From assembly GCA_016841525.1 (NCBI GenBank), contig JAENYZ010000001.1, positions 186,001 through 250,000 on the forward strand: a stretch of 64,000 nucleotides of DNA, read 5' to 3'. The position numbers were made by a program, and so were the translations under genes. Of this stretch, positions 9,322 through 18,497 are shown piece by piece. Origin of the DNA: Anaerolineaceae bacterium (GTDB lineage: Bacteria; Chloroflexota; Anaerolineae; Anaerolineales; Anaerolineaceae). The notes beneath the pieces were generated by a model that saw only the letters and a program-made list of their open reading frames with translations, was not told the DNA's origin and ran no database searches. Every line of letters begins with the position of its first letter. Positions within the stretch are counted from its first letter, which is position 1.

Positions 9322-10842
9322 TCACATTGTAGCATATCGCATAACAATTTCCTGGTCAGCATCTTCGGTCGATAACTCTCCTGTTATCCTTCCATCAGAA
9401 ACAACATAGATACGATCAGTCATGCCCAATATCTCTGGTAACTCAGAAGATATCATGATAATGCTCATACCTTGTTCAACCAGTTTGTTCATAATCGTAA
9501 ATATTTCAAATTTTGCGCCAACATCAATTCCACGTGTTGGCTCATCCAGGATCATAATATCAGGCCTCACATATAACCATTTCGCCAATGATACTTTCTG
9601 CTGATTACCACCGCTTAAATAAAGCACTTTCTGCTCAATACTTGGCGTTTTTATACCAAGCGAATCAGTGTATTCTCTTGCATCCTTTATCTCAGCATTA
9701 GCATCAATAACACCATACTTAAGAATTCTCTTTAAGTTAGCAATTGTGATATTAGATTTTACATCCTGTATCAGGATCAAACCATCACCCTTGCGGTCCT
9801 CAGTGACATAAGCCAAACCGGCTTTGATTGCATTTTGAGGGTGATTGAATTTAACAGGTTCACCTCCAATGCGCATTTCACCATCTAACCGATAATTATC
9901 CGGGTTTCCGAAAAGACTTAATGCCAGTTCTGTCCGACCAGCACCCATTAATCCTGTAATTCCAAGAACCTCCCCTTTTCTAAGCTCAAGGTTTACATCT
10001 TTTAGGATTTGCCTCTCACGAGCAGGGTCGTAGGCATTCCAATTTCGGACTTCGAAGACAACCTCACCTGATTCCTTCTTTTTCCGCTCAGGATAAATAT
10101 TCTCAATTGAACGACCGACCATATGCTTTATCAGAACGTCCTCATTTACCTCGCCATTATGAGCATCAAGAGTAACAACACTGGTACCATCTCGCAATAC
10201 AGTAACCTTATCAGCAACGGCAATAACTTCTTTCAGTTTGTGAGAAATTAAGATTGATGTGACGCCCTGTTCTTTTAATTCTCTCAGTAAATCGAGCAAG
10301 TTGTCACTATCTGCCTCATTTAATGCTGACGTAGGTTCATCCAAAACTAATAATTTTGCATCCCGGCTCAAAGCTTTTGCTATTTCGACCAGTTGTTGTT
10401 TGCCAATGCCCAATTGTTTTACCGGTGTTGCTGGATTTACATCCAAACGAACTTTTTTAAGAATTTCTACCGTCTGCTTTATCGTTTCATTGGTATCAAC
10501 ATTAATGCCTTTGCGAATCTCATGACCTAAAAACACATTATCATAAACAGTCATTTCAGGCACAAGTGCTAATTCCTGGTAAATAACAGCAATGCCTGCT
10601 TGTTCACTGTCCCGGGTATTCTTAAACTCTTGAAGCTTATCATCAAAATAAATTTCCCCATCGTAAGAACCAAAAGGATGCACGCCGCTCAATACCTTCA
10701 TTAATGTCGATTTACCTGCACCATTTTCTCCAACAAGACAATGAATTTTTTTGCGTTCCACTTTAAAACTAACATTATCGAGTGCTTTTACACCTGGAAA
10801 TTCCTTGGTGATGGTCTTCATTTCAAGAATTGGAACACTCAT
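9322..10842 (-). CDS. Sugar ABC transporter ATP-binding protein, double NBD (MmsA/XylG-like)
   Basis: Two NBDs: GENGAGKSTLMKVLSG, LGIGKQQLVEIAKAL, second LSGGNQQKVSLAKWL, DEPTRGIDVGAK. Start moved to MSVPILEM. Confidence 0.95.
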   Translation of the reverse strand: MSVPILEMKTITKEFPGVKALDNVSFKVERKKIHCLVGENGAGKSTLMKVLSGVHPFGSYDGEIYFDDKLQEFKNTRDSEQAGIAVIYQELALVPEMTVYDNVFLGHEIRKGINVDTNETIKQTVEILKKVRLDVNPATPVKQLGIGKQQLVEIAKALSRDAKLLVLDEPTSALNEADSDNLLDLLRELKEQGVTSILISHKLKEVIAVADKVTVLRDGTSVVTLDAHNGEVNEDVLIKHMVGRSIENIYPERKKKESGEVVFEVRNWNAYDPARERQILKDVNLELRKGEVLGITGLMGAGRTELALSLFGNPDNYRLDGEMRIGGEPVKFNHPQNAIKAGLAYVTEDRKGDGLILIQDVKSNITIANLKRILKYGVIDANAEIKDAREYTDSLGIKTPSIEQKVLYLSGGNQQKVSLAKWLYVRPDIMILDEPTRGIDVGAKFEIFTIMNKLVEQGMSIIMISSELPEILGMTDRIYVVSDGRITGELSTEDADQEIVMRYATM

Positions 10843-10942
10843 CTTCACTCCAAAATTATAATGAATAAATAAATCCAAATTTGGGATAGTGATTGTAATA
10901 TAACCATCACTATCCCTTTACTTTGTCTAAATTTTCACAAGC

Positions 10943-13129
10943 TTATTCAAGCCCTGTGAATTCACTGGCATCCCAATAACCAGAGTCAATGATCGCTTCA
11001 ACGACATTGTCCTGGTCAACGGAAATTACTTCAGATTGTTTGGCGGGAACCATGATCACACCATTGTCGTACTCACCGGTGGTCTCAACAGTCTCACCCA
11101 GGACAACTGAAATTGCCATAGCAATAGCGTCATCTACCAGGTTTCGAACGTCCTTCAGGACTGTCATGGACTGCTTGCCGTCAATAATATATTGAACGGA
11201 GGCTATCTCAGCGTCCTGTCCGGTCACCACGTAGCTGGTGATATCGGTGTCAGCGCCAAATGCATCTGCAATCGCCCTTGCGGTGCCATCGTTTGGTGCA
11301 AGGATGAACACATCGCCCTTATCCTCTGCAGAGGCAGCGGTCAAGTTCGCTTCAGCAAGGCTCTTGGCATCATCAAAGTCCCAGTTGGTTGTTACCTGGC
11401 CGATAATTTGTCCCATTTCATCTCGGGTCAATTCAGCCTTATCCTGTAAATCAACCGCAGCGCTGGAATTTACAATGTAGAAGGTTCCGTCTGCAATCAT
11501 TGGCTGTAAAACGTTCCAGGCGCCTTCAAAGAACAGGAAAGCGTTGTTATCGGTCGCAGCACCTGCATACAGGTACAGCGGATTTCCTTCGCCTTCAGCT
11601 TTATCAACAAGGTATTGTGCCTGGGCTTCACCAACAGCAACACTGTCGAAGGTCACATAATAATCCACAGCATCGGTGTCCGTAATCAGGCGGTCATAGG
11701 AAATGATCGTCACGCCTGCTTCACGTGCGGCTTCTGCGGATGCGGCTGCAGCTGCGCTGTCATGCGGGCAAAGGATGATAACTTCAACACCCTTGGTGAT
11801 CAAAGCTTCAACATTTGCTTTTTCCTGTGAGGGATCTGCCTGGCTGAATAAGATCTCAACATCATAACCAGCTTCGTTGAGTTTTGCCTCGAACCGAGTT
11901 TGGTCCTGGATCCAGCGGGGTTCGTCCTTTGTGGGAAGTACAATACCTACAGAAAGTTCAGCAGGTGCTTCCGGCTCTTCTGCAACGCCCTCTAAACCTG
12001 TGAACTCACTGGCATCCCAGTAACCGGAGTCAATGATCGCTTCAACGACATTATCCTGATCAACAGAAATAACTTCAGATTGTTTGGCGGGAACCATGGT
12101 CACACCATTGTCATACTCGCCGGTGGTCTCAACGGTCTCACCCTTGACGACTGAAATTGCCATTGCAATAGCATCATCAACCAGGTTTCGGACATCCTTC
12201 AGAACTGTCATGGACTGCTTGCCGTCAATAATATATTGAACGGAGGCAATCTCAGCGTCCTGTCCGGTCACCACGTAGCTGGTGATATCGGTGTCAGCGC
12301 CAAATGCATCTGCAATCGCCCTTGCGGTGCCATCGTTTGGTGCAAGGATGAACACATCGCCCTTATCCTCTGCAGAGGCAGCGGTCAAGTTCGCTTCAGC
12401 AAGGCTCTTGGCATCATCAAAGTCCCAGTTGGTTGTTACCTGGCCGATAATTTGTCCCATTTCATCTCGGGTCAATTCAGCCTTATCCTGTAAATCAACC
12501 GCAGCGCTGGAATTTACAATGTAGAAGGTTCCGTCTGCAATCATTGGCTGTAAAACGTTCCAGGCGCCTTCAAAGAACAGGAAAGCGTTGTTATCGGTCG
12601 CAGCACCTGCATACAGGTACAGCGGATTTCCTTCGCCTTCAGCTTTATCAACAAGGTATTGTGCCTGGGCTTCACCAACAGCAACACTGTCGAAGGTCAC
12701 ATAATAATCCACAGCATCGGTGTCCGTAATCAGGCGGTCATAGGAAATGATCGTCACGCCTGCTTCACGTGCGGCTTCTGCGGATGCGGCTGCAGCTGCG
12801 CTGTCATGCGGGCAAAGGATGATAACTTCAACACCCTTGGTGATCAAAGATTCAACATTCGCCTTTTCCTGTGAAGGATCTGCCTGGCTGAACAGGATTT
12901 CAACATCATAACCAGCCTCGTTAAGTTTTGCCTCAAAACGAGTCTGATCCTGGATCCAGCGGGGTTCGTCCTTTGTGGGAAGCACAATGCCCACAGCCAA
13001 TTCCGAAGGTTCACCAGGTTCTTCTCCGGCTGGCGGTTCGGCAGGTTCTTCTTCCTGGGGTGTACATGCAGCAAATACCATAGAAAAAACTAACAGCATA
13101 CTTAACAAAATTAACAACTTTTTCTTCAT
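10943..13129 (-). CDS. Tandem-domain sugar-binding lipoprotein (two ChvE-like domains in one ORF)
   Basis: Lipobox FAAC; two nearly identical ~348-aa ChvE-like units (VGIVLPTKDEPRWIQDQTRFEAKL... SGYWDASEFTGLE). Confidence 0.93.
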   Translation of the reverse strand: MKKKLLILLSMLLVFSMVFAACTPQEEEPAEPPAGEEPGEPSELAVGIVLPTKDEPRWIQDQTRFEAKLNEAGYDVEILFSQADPSQEKANVESLITKGVEVIILCPHDSAAAAASAEAAREAGVTIISYDRLITDTDAVDYYVTFDSVAVGEAQAQYLVDKAEGEGNPLYLYAGAATDNNAFLFFEGAWNVLQPMIADGTFYIVNSSAAVDLQDKAELTRDEMGQIIGQVTTNWDFDDAKSLAEANLTAASAEDKGDVFILAPNDGTARAIADAFGADTDITSYVVTGQDAEIASVQYIIDGKQSMTVLKDVRNLVDDAIAMAISVVKGETVETTGEYDNGVTMVPAKQSEVISVDQDNVVEAIIDSGYWDASEFTGLEGVAEEPEAPAELSVGIVLPTKDEPRWIQDQTRFEAKLNEAGYDVEILFSQADPSQEKANVEALITKGVEVIILCPHDSAAAAASAEAAREAGVTIISYDRLITDTDAVDYYVTFDSVAVGEAQAQYLVDKAEGEGNPLYLYAGAATDNNAFLFFEGAWNVLQPMIADGTFYIVNSSAAVDLQDKAELTRDEMGQIIGQVTTNWDFDDAKSLAEANLTAASAEDKGDVFILAPNDGTARAIADAFGADTDITSYVVTGQDAEIASVQYIIDGKQSMTVLKDVRNLVDDAIAMAISVVLGETVETTGEYDNGVIMVPAKQSEVISVDQDNVVEAIIDSGYWDASEFTGLE
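10964..13027. repeat. 1,044-bp-period direct repeat within the SBP gene
   Basis: Offset of 1,044 bp between copies. 11204-11805 equals 12248-12849 with no mismatch found by manual alignment. Confidence 0.95.
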
Positions 13130-13316
13130 TTTCTTATCTCCTTATAGTGATTGGGGTTTTTCCAAACAAAAAATTTTCTCCTCAATAAACCTCCTTACTG
13201 TGACATGAGTAAATTTATATCTTTAATATAAAAGTCTCAATCAGGCTTATTCTGTCAGTTATTTACCGACATTAATCAATTTTATCTTAATCTTTTGTTA
13301 AACTGTTAAAAGACTT

Positions 13317-13348
13317 TCCCCTATTGGCTATAGGGGGAAATCCCCTAT
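13317..13348. promoter_or_regulatory. Candidate operator: CCCCTAT-N5-ATAGGGG palindrome plus a third TCCCCTAT
   Basis: 13318-13336 CCCCTATTGGCTATAGGGG; TCCCCTAT repeated at 13341-13348, 24 bp after the first. Confidence 0.55.
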
Positions 13349-13411
13349 GCTTATTGAGGAAAATTTCTTCGGTCTGTCGAATTGTATTGCGTGAATGTTA
13401 TAATGAATCTC

Positions 13412-14476
13412 ATGAGGAAATATAAAGTACTTTTAGCAGACGATCATGCAATTGTGCGTTCTGGCATTCGAAGTGCAATCGAAAATTTGCCTTCGATCAA
13501 TGTTGTTGGGGAAGCAGAAGATGGCCCATCCTTATTATCTTCGTTGAAAGAATTAAACCCAGATATTTTAATGTTAGATGTAACAATGCCAAATTTCCAA
13601 CCAATTTCCACCATCCAGTCCATTCGTGCTAATTATCCAAGTATGAAAATCCTGGTAATCAGCGCCTATGATGATGATGTTTATGTGCAGGGTCTTTTGG
13701 GCGCCGGGGTCGATGGTTATCATCTAAAAGACCAGCCGCTTCATGATCTTACATTAGCTGTAGAGAGGATCCTGGAAGGCGAACGATGGATATCCAGCCC
13801 CCTGGTGGACAAACTTGTCAATATTTCAAGTCCGAAAGAGCAAACACCTTCGCTCACTTCGCGACAGCGAGAGATTCTGTCATTACTTAAAAAGGGTTGG
13901 AATAACCAGAAAATCGCCTATGAATTAGGATTGAGTATAAAAACCATTGAGAATCACTTAACTCGCATTTATCGCAGTTTAAATGTACAAAGCCGACTTG
14001 AAGCAGTAAATTTTGTTACTGGCAATCCACAAGTCCTTGGCACAAATGGTAAATCCGAAAACAATCTACAAAACAATCTTTACGTAAAAAATGTGCCTGC
14101 TAACATTTTAATTGTGGATGACAATCCAAGGTTCAGGTATCACTTAAGCCGCATCATTAATAAATTGTTTCCAAACATAAGCATTCATGAAGCTGAATCC
14201 TTTAATGAAGTACTGAAGGCGATCAAATCAAATAATTTTGACTTATTGTTCATTGATGTGATTTTAGGCGATCAAAATGGTATTTCATTAGTAAAAAAGC
14301 TTTTCAAAATTTCAGATGACATGAGGATCATTTTGATTAGCGCATACCCCGATAAAGAATTTCATCGTCAGGGGATTGAAGCTGGGGCAACAGCATTTAT
14401 AGATAAAAAGATGTTGGATACAGCAACAATTAAACAAATTATTGGGGATTCCATCCACAGCCAGTTTACAGGATAA
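13412..14476 (+). CDS. Response regulator, REC-LuxR HTH-REC
   Basis: First REC LLADDHAIVRSGI...LMLDV; HTH LTSRQREILSLLKKGWNNQKIAYELGLSIKTIENHL; second REC ILIVDDNPRF...LLFIDV...FIDKK. Confidence 0.9.
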   Translation: MRKYKVLLADDHAIVRSGIRSAIENLPSINVVGEAEDGPSLLSSLKELNPDILMLDVTMPNFQPISTIQSIRANYPSMKILVISAYDDDVYVQGLLGAGVDGYHLKDQPLHDLTLAVERILEGERWISSPLVDKLVNISSPKEQTPSLTSRQREILSLLKKGWNNQKIAYELGLSIKTIENHLTRIYRSLNVQSRLEAVNFVTGNPQVLGTNGKSENNLQNNLYVKNVPANILIVDDNPRFRYHLSRIINKLFPNISIHEAESFNEVLKAIKSNNFDLLFIDVILGDQNGISLVKKLFKISDDMRIILISAYPDKEFHRQGIEAGATAFIDKKMLDTATIKQIIGDSIHSQFTG

Positions 14477-14480
14477 TCCA

Positions 14481-16067
14481 ATGATGGAGCCATTACTAAA
14501 AGCAGAGAATTTGACCAAGCGATTTGGCAGCCTTTCTGCATTACGCTGCATCAATTTAAACCTTTATCCAGGACAGGTTTTGGGAATTACAGGACAAAGT
14601 GGATCAGGAAAATCGACGCTGGCTATGATCCTGGCTGGCATATATCTGCCTGACGAAGGACAAATTAGTTTTGATGGAAAGATAATTACAAACTCTGAAA
14701 ACGTCCGGTCATTAGGGATAGAGGTTATCCATCAAAGCCCTCGTTTAGCCGAAAACCTGGATATCACCAGCAATATTTTTTTGGGCAATGAAATCCCTCT
14801 TCCAATAATTAATAAATTTATAAAAATTCCCGATCAACATAAGATGGATCAAAAAGCAATTAAGCTTTTAAAACAGCTTGATGTTGATTTTGACAGTCTC
14901 AGGGAAGAGGTTTTTAACCTGAGCCTGGAAAAGCGCCAGATGATTGCTATTGCCCAGGTAATGACCAGCAAGCCAAAGCTCATCATCATTGATGAACCAA
15001 CGCAGGTGTTAAGTTACCCCTATCAAAAAAAATTACTGAACTTAATTTCTCAATGGCAAAAGCAAGGCATATCGATACTATTTTTCACCAGTAATCTTGA
15101 CCATCTATTAGATGTAACCGACAAGATCATTGTTATGAGAGAAGGATATTGTGCCGCCGAATTTAAGACTGAGGACGCAGATCGAGAAGAAATCATAGCT
15201 TCAATGGTTGGAACAACAGATTATCAACAACTCTTACCGATAATTTGGGCTTTGGACAATTACTACGAAGTTCGTGATCATGCCAATAAACTTCAAATGA
15301 GCCAGATGCTTATCGACCAGGACACAATTAAACCCGAGTCTTTGTATAACCAGCTTGTTCACCGGTTGAACGAACAAATTACTGCTTTAGATAGTGCTAA
15401 CCAATCTCTGCAAAATGCCCAAAGGCGATTGATCACAGATTCAGAAGAAGAAAGGAAGGCGCTGGCAAGGGAAATCCATGATCAAATAATCCAGGATCTT
15501 CTGAGCACCAATTACCAGCTGGAAGAGATTGAATCACACCAACATTCTTCAGATCAAATTCACAACGACTTATTTCAAATTCGCGAAAATATCCGGAGCA
15601 TGATTGACGAATTGCGCAACATTTGTGGGAATTTACGCCCCCCAACCATCGACAGCCTGGGTCTAAATGCTGCCATACAATCATTCGCACAGGAGTGGTC
15701 AAAACGATCTGGCGTAAAAATTAATTTAGAACTTGACCCCTTGGTTGGTCGATTTTCTGAAATTGTTGAATTATCCATTTATCGGATTGTCCAGGAAGGA
15801 TTAAATAATATTTATAAGCATGCTTCTGCAGAGCATGCAATTATTGTTCTAAAAAGAACATCTCCCAGGGCAATCATGATTTCGATTGAAGACGATGGCA
15901 AAGGACTTAATAAAAATCTTGCACTGTCAAACTTTTCAAAGGATGGGCACTATGGTTTGATAGGGATTGAAGAGCGAGTTAAATTGCTCGGCGGACGTTT
16001 GCGAATCCAAAATAAAGATGATGGCGGTATGATCCTTCAGGCAGAAATACCTCACCCAAGAATTTAA
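14481..16067 (+). CDS. ABC-ATPase-like domain fused to NarL-type sensor histidine kinase
   Basis: N-half: GQSGSGKSTLAMILAGIYLPDEGQ, IHQSPRLAE, LIIIDEPTQVL. C-half: SEEERKALAREIHDQIIQDL, VQEGLNNIYKHA, DDGKG, GLIGIEERVKLLGG. Confidence 0.92.
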   Translation: MMEPLLKAENLTKRFGSLSALRCINLNLYPGQVLGITGQSGSGKSTLAMILAGIYLPDEGQISFDGKIITNSENVRSLGIEVIHQSPRLAENLDITSNIFLGNEIPLPIINKFIKIPDQHKMDQKAIKLLKQLDVDFDSLREEVFNLSLEKRQMIAIAQVMTSKPKLIIIDEPTQVLSYPYQKKLLNLISQWQKQGISILFFTSNLDHLLDVTDKIIVMREGYCAAEFKTEDADREEIIASMVGTTDYQQLLPIIWALDNYYEVRDHANKLQMSQMLIDQDTIKPESLYNQLVHRLNEQITALDSANQSLQNAQRRLITDSEEERKALAREIHDQIIQDLLSTNYQLEEIESHQHSSDQIHNDLFQIRENIRSMIDELRNICGNLRPPTIDSLGLNAAIQSFAQEWSKRSGVKINLELDPLVGRFSEIVELSIYRIVQEGLNNIYKHASAEHAIIVLKRTSPRAIMISIEDDGKGLNKNLALSNFSKDGHYGLIGIEERVKLLGGRLRIQNKDDGGMILQAEIPHPRI

Positions 16068-16131
16068 TTGGCACTTAAAATAACTCAGATATAACAATTG
16101 ATTAAAGAAAAATTTTATAGAAAAATAAGTT

Positions 16132-16782
16132 ATGAACAACCAAACAATTTTTGCTATCATTGGCTATATCGCATCAATAATTTTAGCAATTTCACTATTG
16201 ATGAAATCCCTGATCCGTTTACGGGTACTGAATGGGATTGGCGCTCTGATTTATATCATTTATGGGATTTTAATCGAAGCTTATCCAGTTGCTGTACTGA
16301 ATGGCATCATCTTTTTCATTGACTTATATTTTTTGGTGCAAATGCTCCAACGTCGAGATTACTTCACATTGATGGCTGTTGAACCAGAAAGCGCATATTT
16401 AAATCATTTTATTCAGTTTCATGATTTGGATATTCAAAAATTTTTTCCAAATTTCAATTACCAGCCACATCAAAATGACCTTATCTATTTTGTTTTGAGA
16501 AACACTGTTCCAGCCGGCCTGGTAATTATCCGGAAAGAAGAGAATCACGGAGAAATAATTTTAGATTATGCCCTCAAAGATTACCGTGATTTTAGAATCG
16601 GGGGGTTCATCTTCAACGAAAATGCAAAAGTTTTAACAGATCATGGCATAAAATATCTGACTATTGAGAGCAAAGTCCCTTCACATATTCGATATTTACA
16701 CCAGGTGGGATTCTCGGAGGCCCAGGGAGAGAAGTTCATAAAAGAGCTGAATCCTAAAATTATTCGGGACAAAGGTTTTTAA
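16132..16782 (+). CDS. YgjV-like membrane domain with C-terminal soluble (GNAT-like?) domain
   Basis: N-terminal TM helices resemble YgjV; C-term KYLTIESKVPSHIRYLHQVGF resembles the end of GNAT folds. Confidence 0.6.
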   Translation: MNNQTIFAIIGYIASIILAISLLMKSLIRLRVLNGIGALIYIIYGILIEAYPVAVLNGIIFFIDLYFLVQMLQRRDYFTLMAVEPESAYLNHFIQFHDLDIQKFFPNFNYQPHQNDLIYFVLRNTVPAGLVIIRKEENHGEIILDYALKDYRDFRIGGFIFNENAKVLTDHGIKYLTIESKVPSHIRYLHQVGFSEAQGEKFIKELNPKIIRDKGF

Positions 16783-16851
16783 TACTTTTACCTTACCTGA
16801 CAGAAAACCTAACAATCGCTTTACTAATTTTCAGGCAATAAACATGTTAGG

Positions 16852-17778
16852 CTATTCGAAAGCCCTCTGGAACAATGCAATAAACCTTTCCAAATCAACT
16901 TTTTGGACAATGTTAACATTGGGCGTCTTTTGAGAGGACCCCCACCAATCCACAACGGTCATCCCCCGACTGAGATGACCAAAACGTTCAATTTGAACAT
17001 ATTTATCAATTGACTCCACAACAATATCCGGTTCCAACATAACAGCCATAGCCAGAGGATCTGCAAAGTAACTCAGTTTTGTTTTTTGATTCTTCTTATA
17101 AATTTCCACCCGACTCATCAATTTATTCAAAAACTTGCTGCGAGGATTGTCGTTATGACTTAGCTTCAAGATAGTCTCAGAAGGGATACCATGAGCTAAA
17201 GTTGTTTCCCATGTAACCATTCTAAATCCGTGCCATTTCTCAAACACGACATGAGCAGCGTCCGGATCAGCTAAAATATTAAATTCAGCAGGATAATTCT
17301 TAGTATTTCCCTTGCTCAAATAAGCCCCACCCATGATAACCAGCTCTTTATAAAGCTTTGGCAAATTGGGTTCTAAATGTATGGATAATGCAAGATTTGT
17401 CAAAGGACCAATTGCAATCAAAGATAAATCACCGGGATTTTCTTTTGCCAGTTTTATCAATGCAACAGCTGCTGGCATTTCTTCGACCTTCCGAGATGAA
17501 TTTGGAAGACCAATATCCCCCATACCGTCTTCGCCATGAACAAAGCTTGCATTTTCACTTTTTTCTACCAGCGCAGAATATGCGCCAGCATATAAAGGGA
17601 TCGCATCAGCATTCAGAATGTCCAGGACTTTAAGCACATTAGAAGTCGTATGTTTAACATCAACATTTCCCGAAACCGAGGTTATCGCTTCAATATTTAC
17701 CTCTGGGTGGACATAAGCCATCATTATCGCCTGGGCATCATCTATCCCCGGATCACAATCAATAACCAATCGTTTCAA
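16852..17778 (-). CDS. Inosine-uridine preferring nucleoside hydrolase
   Basis: N-terminal DCDPGIDDAQAIMMA, IAIGPLTNLALSI, MGGAY, PAEFNILADPDAAHVVF. Confidence 0.95.
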   Translation of the reverse strand: MKRLVIDCDPGIDDAQAIMMAYVHPEVNIEAITSVSGNVDVKHTTSNVLKVLDILNADAIPLYAGAYSALVEKSENASFVHGEDGMGDIGLPNSSRKVEEMPAAVALIKLAKENPGDLSLIAIGPLTNLALSIHLEPNLPKLYKELVIMGGAYLSKGNTKNYPAEFNILADPDAAHVVFEKWHGFRMVTWETTLAHGIPSETILKLSHNDNPRSKFLNKLMSRVEIYKKNQKTKLSYFADPLAMAVMLEPDIVVESIDKYVQIERFGHLSRGMTVVDWWGSSQKTPNVNIVQKVDLERFIALFQRAFE

Positions 17779-17885
17779 TGATTTTTCCTTTTCCTAAATT
17801 TATTGATTAAACACATGGTACAATTTTACGATGATTTTTATAATTGATCATCAAGAATAATTGGATATATGGAGAGAGGATACCT

Positions 17886-18164
17886 ATGAAATCAAAACTA
17901 AATATTACCGTCAGCCACCCAGCAGGATTACATGCTCGTCCTGCCTCATTATTTGTACAAACCGCAAACAAATTTAGCAGCGATATCCAGGTTCAAAACT
18001 TGACTGATAATTCAGACCTTGCAAATGCGAAGAGTATTTTAAGTATATTAACCCTCGGTGTCTGCGAGGATCATGAAATTGAGATCACTGCAGATGGTGA
18101 TGACGCAGAAGACGCGCTTAAGGCACTCGAAGCCCTCATCGAGGACAACTTCGGCGAGGAGTAA
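17886..18164 (+). CDS. HPr family phosphocarrier protein
   Basis: AGLHARPASLFVQTA with His; ANAKSILSILTLGV with Ser-46-type site. Confidence 0.93.
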   Translation: MKSKLNITVSHPAGLHARPASLFVQTANKFSSDIQVQNLTDNSDLANAKSILSILTLGVCEDHEIEITADGDDAEDALKALEALIEDNFGEE

Positions 18165-18204
18165 AAAAAGCATTCAGAACCATCTGTTTATATTTATTAA
18201 TTAA

Positions 18205-18241
18205 AAAATCCTTTTCAGCATATTGCGCTGAAAAGGATTTT
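18205..18241. terminator. Rho-independent terminator
   Basis: AAAATCCTTTTCAGC-N7-GCTGAAAAGGATTTT perfect stem followed by T. Confidence 0.85.
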
Positions 18242-18308
18242 TACTTATGTTTATTGATAATTTAATTGAAAGGAATATTCGATCAATTCATTATGAGATT
18301 TTTACTAC

Positions 18309-18497
18309 TCAGTCAAAATTCTTTTGTCTCATTTTTCGAATAGCCTTCTTTTTTGCTATTCGTTGCTCTTCACTCTTAGAAGTAAAGAACCTTCGTTTGC
18401 GATGTTCAGATAATACCTTCGATCTGGTTACCTTTTTTCGAAATCGCCGCATCAATTGTGAGAAGGATTCGTTATCACGTTTTTTTACTTTTACCAA
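18309..18497 (-). CDS. rpsU: 30S ribosomal protein S21
   Basis: MVKVKKRDNESFSQLMRRFRKKV...; TTG start preceded by AAGGAGGTG. Confidence 0.88.
   Translation of the reverse strand: MVKVKKRDNESFSQLMRRFRKKVTRSKVLSEHRKRRFFTSKSEEQRIAKKKAIRKMRQKNFD

Noticed and set aside
11192-12874. Pairs of identical plus-strand ORFs (85, 80, 61, 71 aa) repeated 1,044 bp apart
   Set aside because: They are antisense shadows of the duplicated SBP gene; the repetition follows from the duplication and their translations look non-native.
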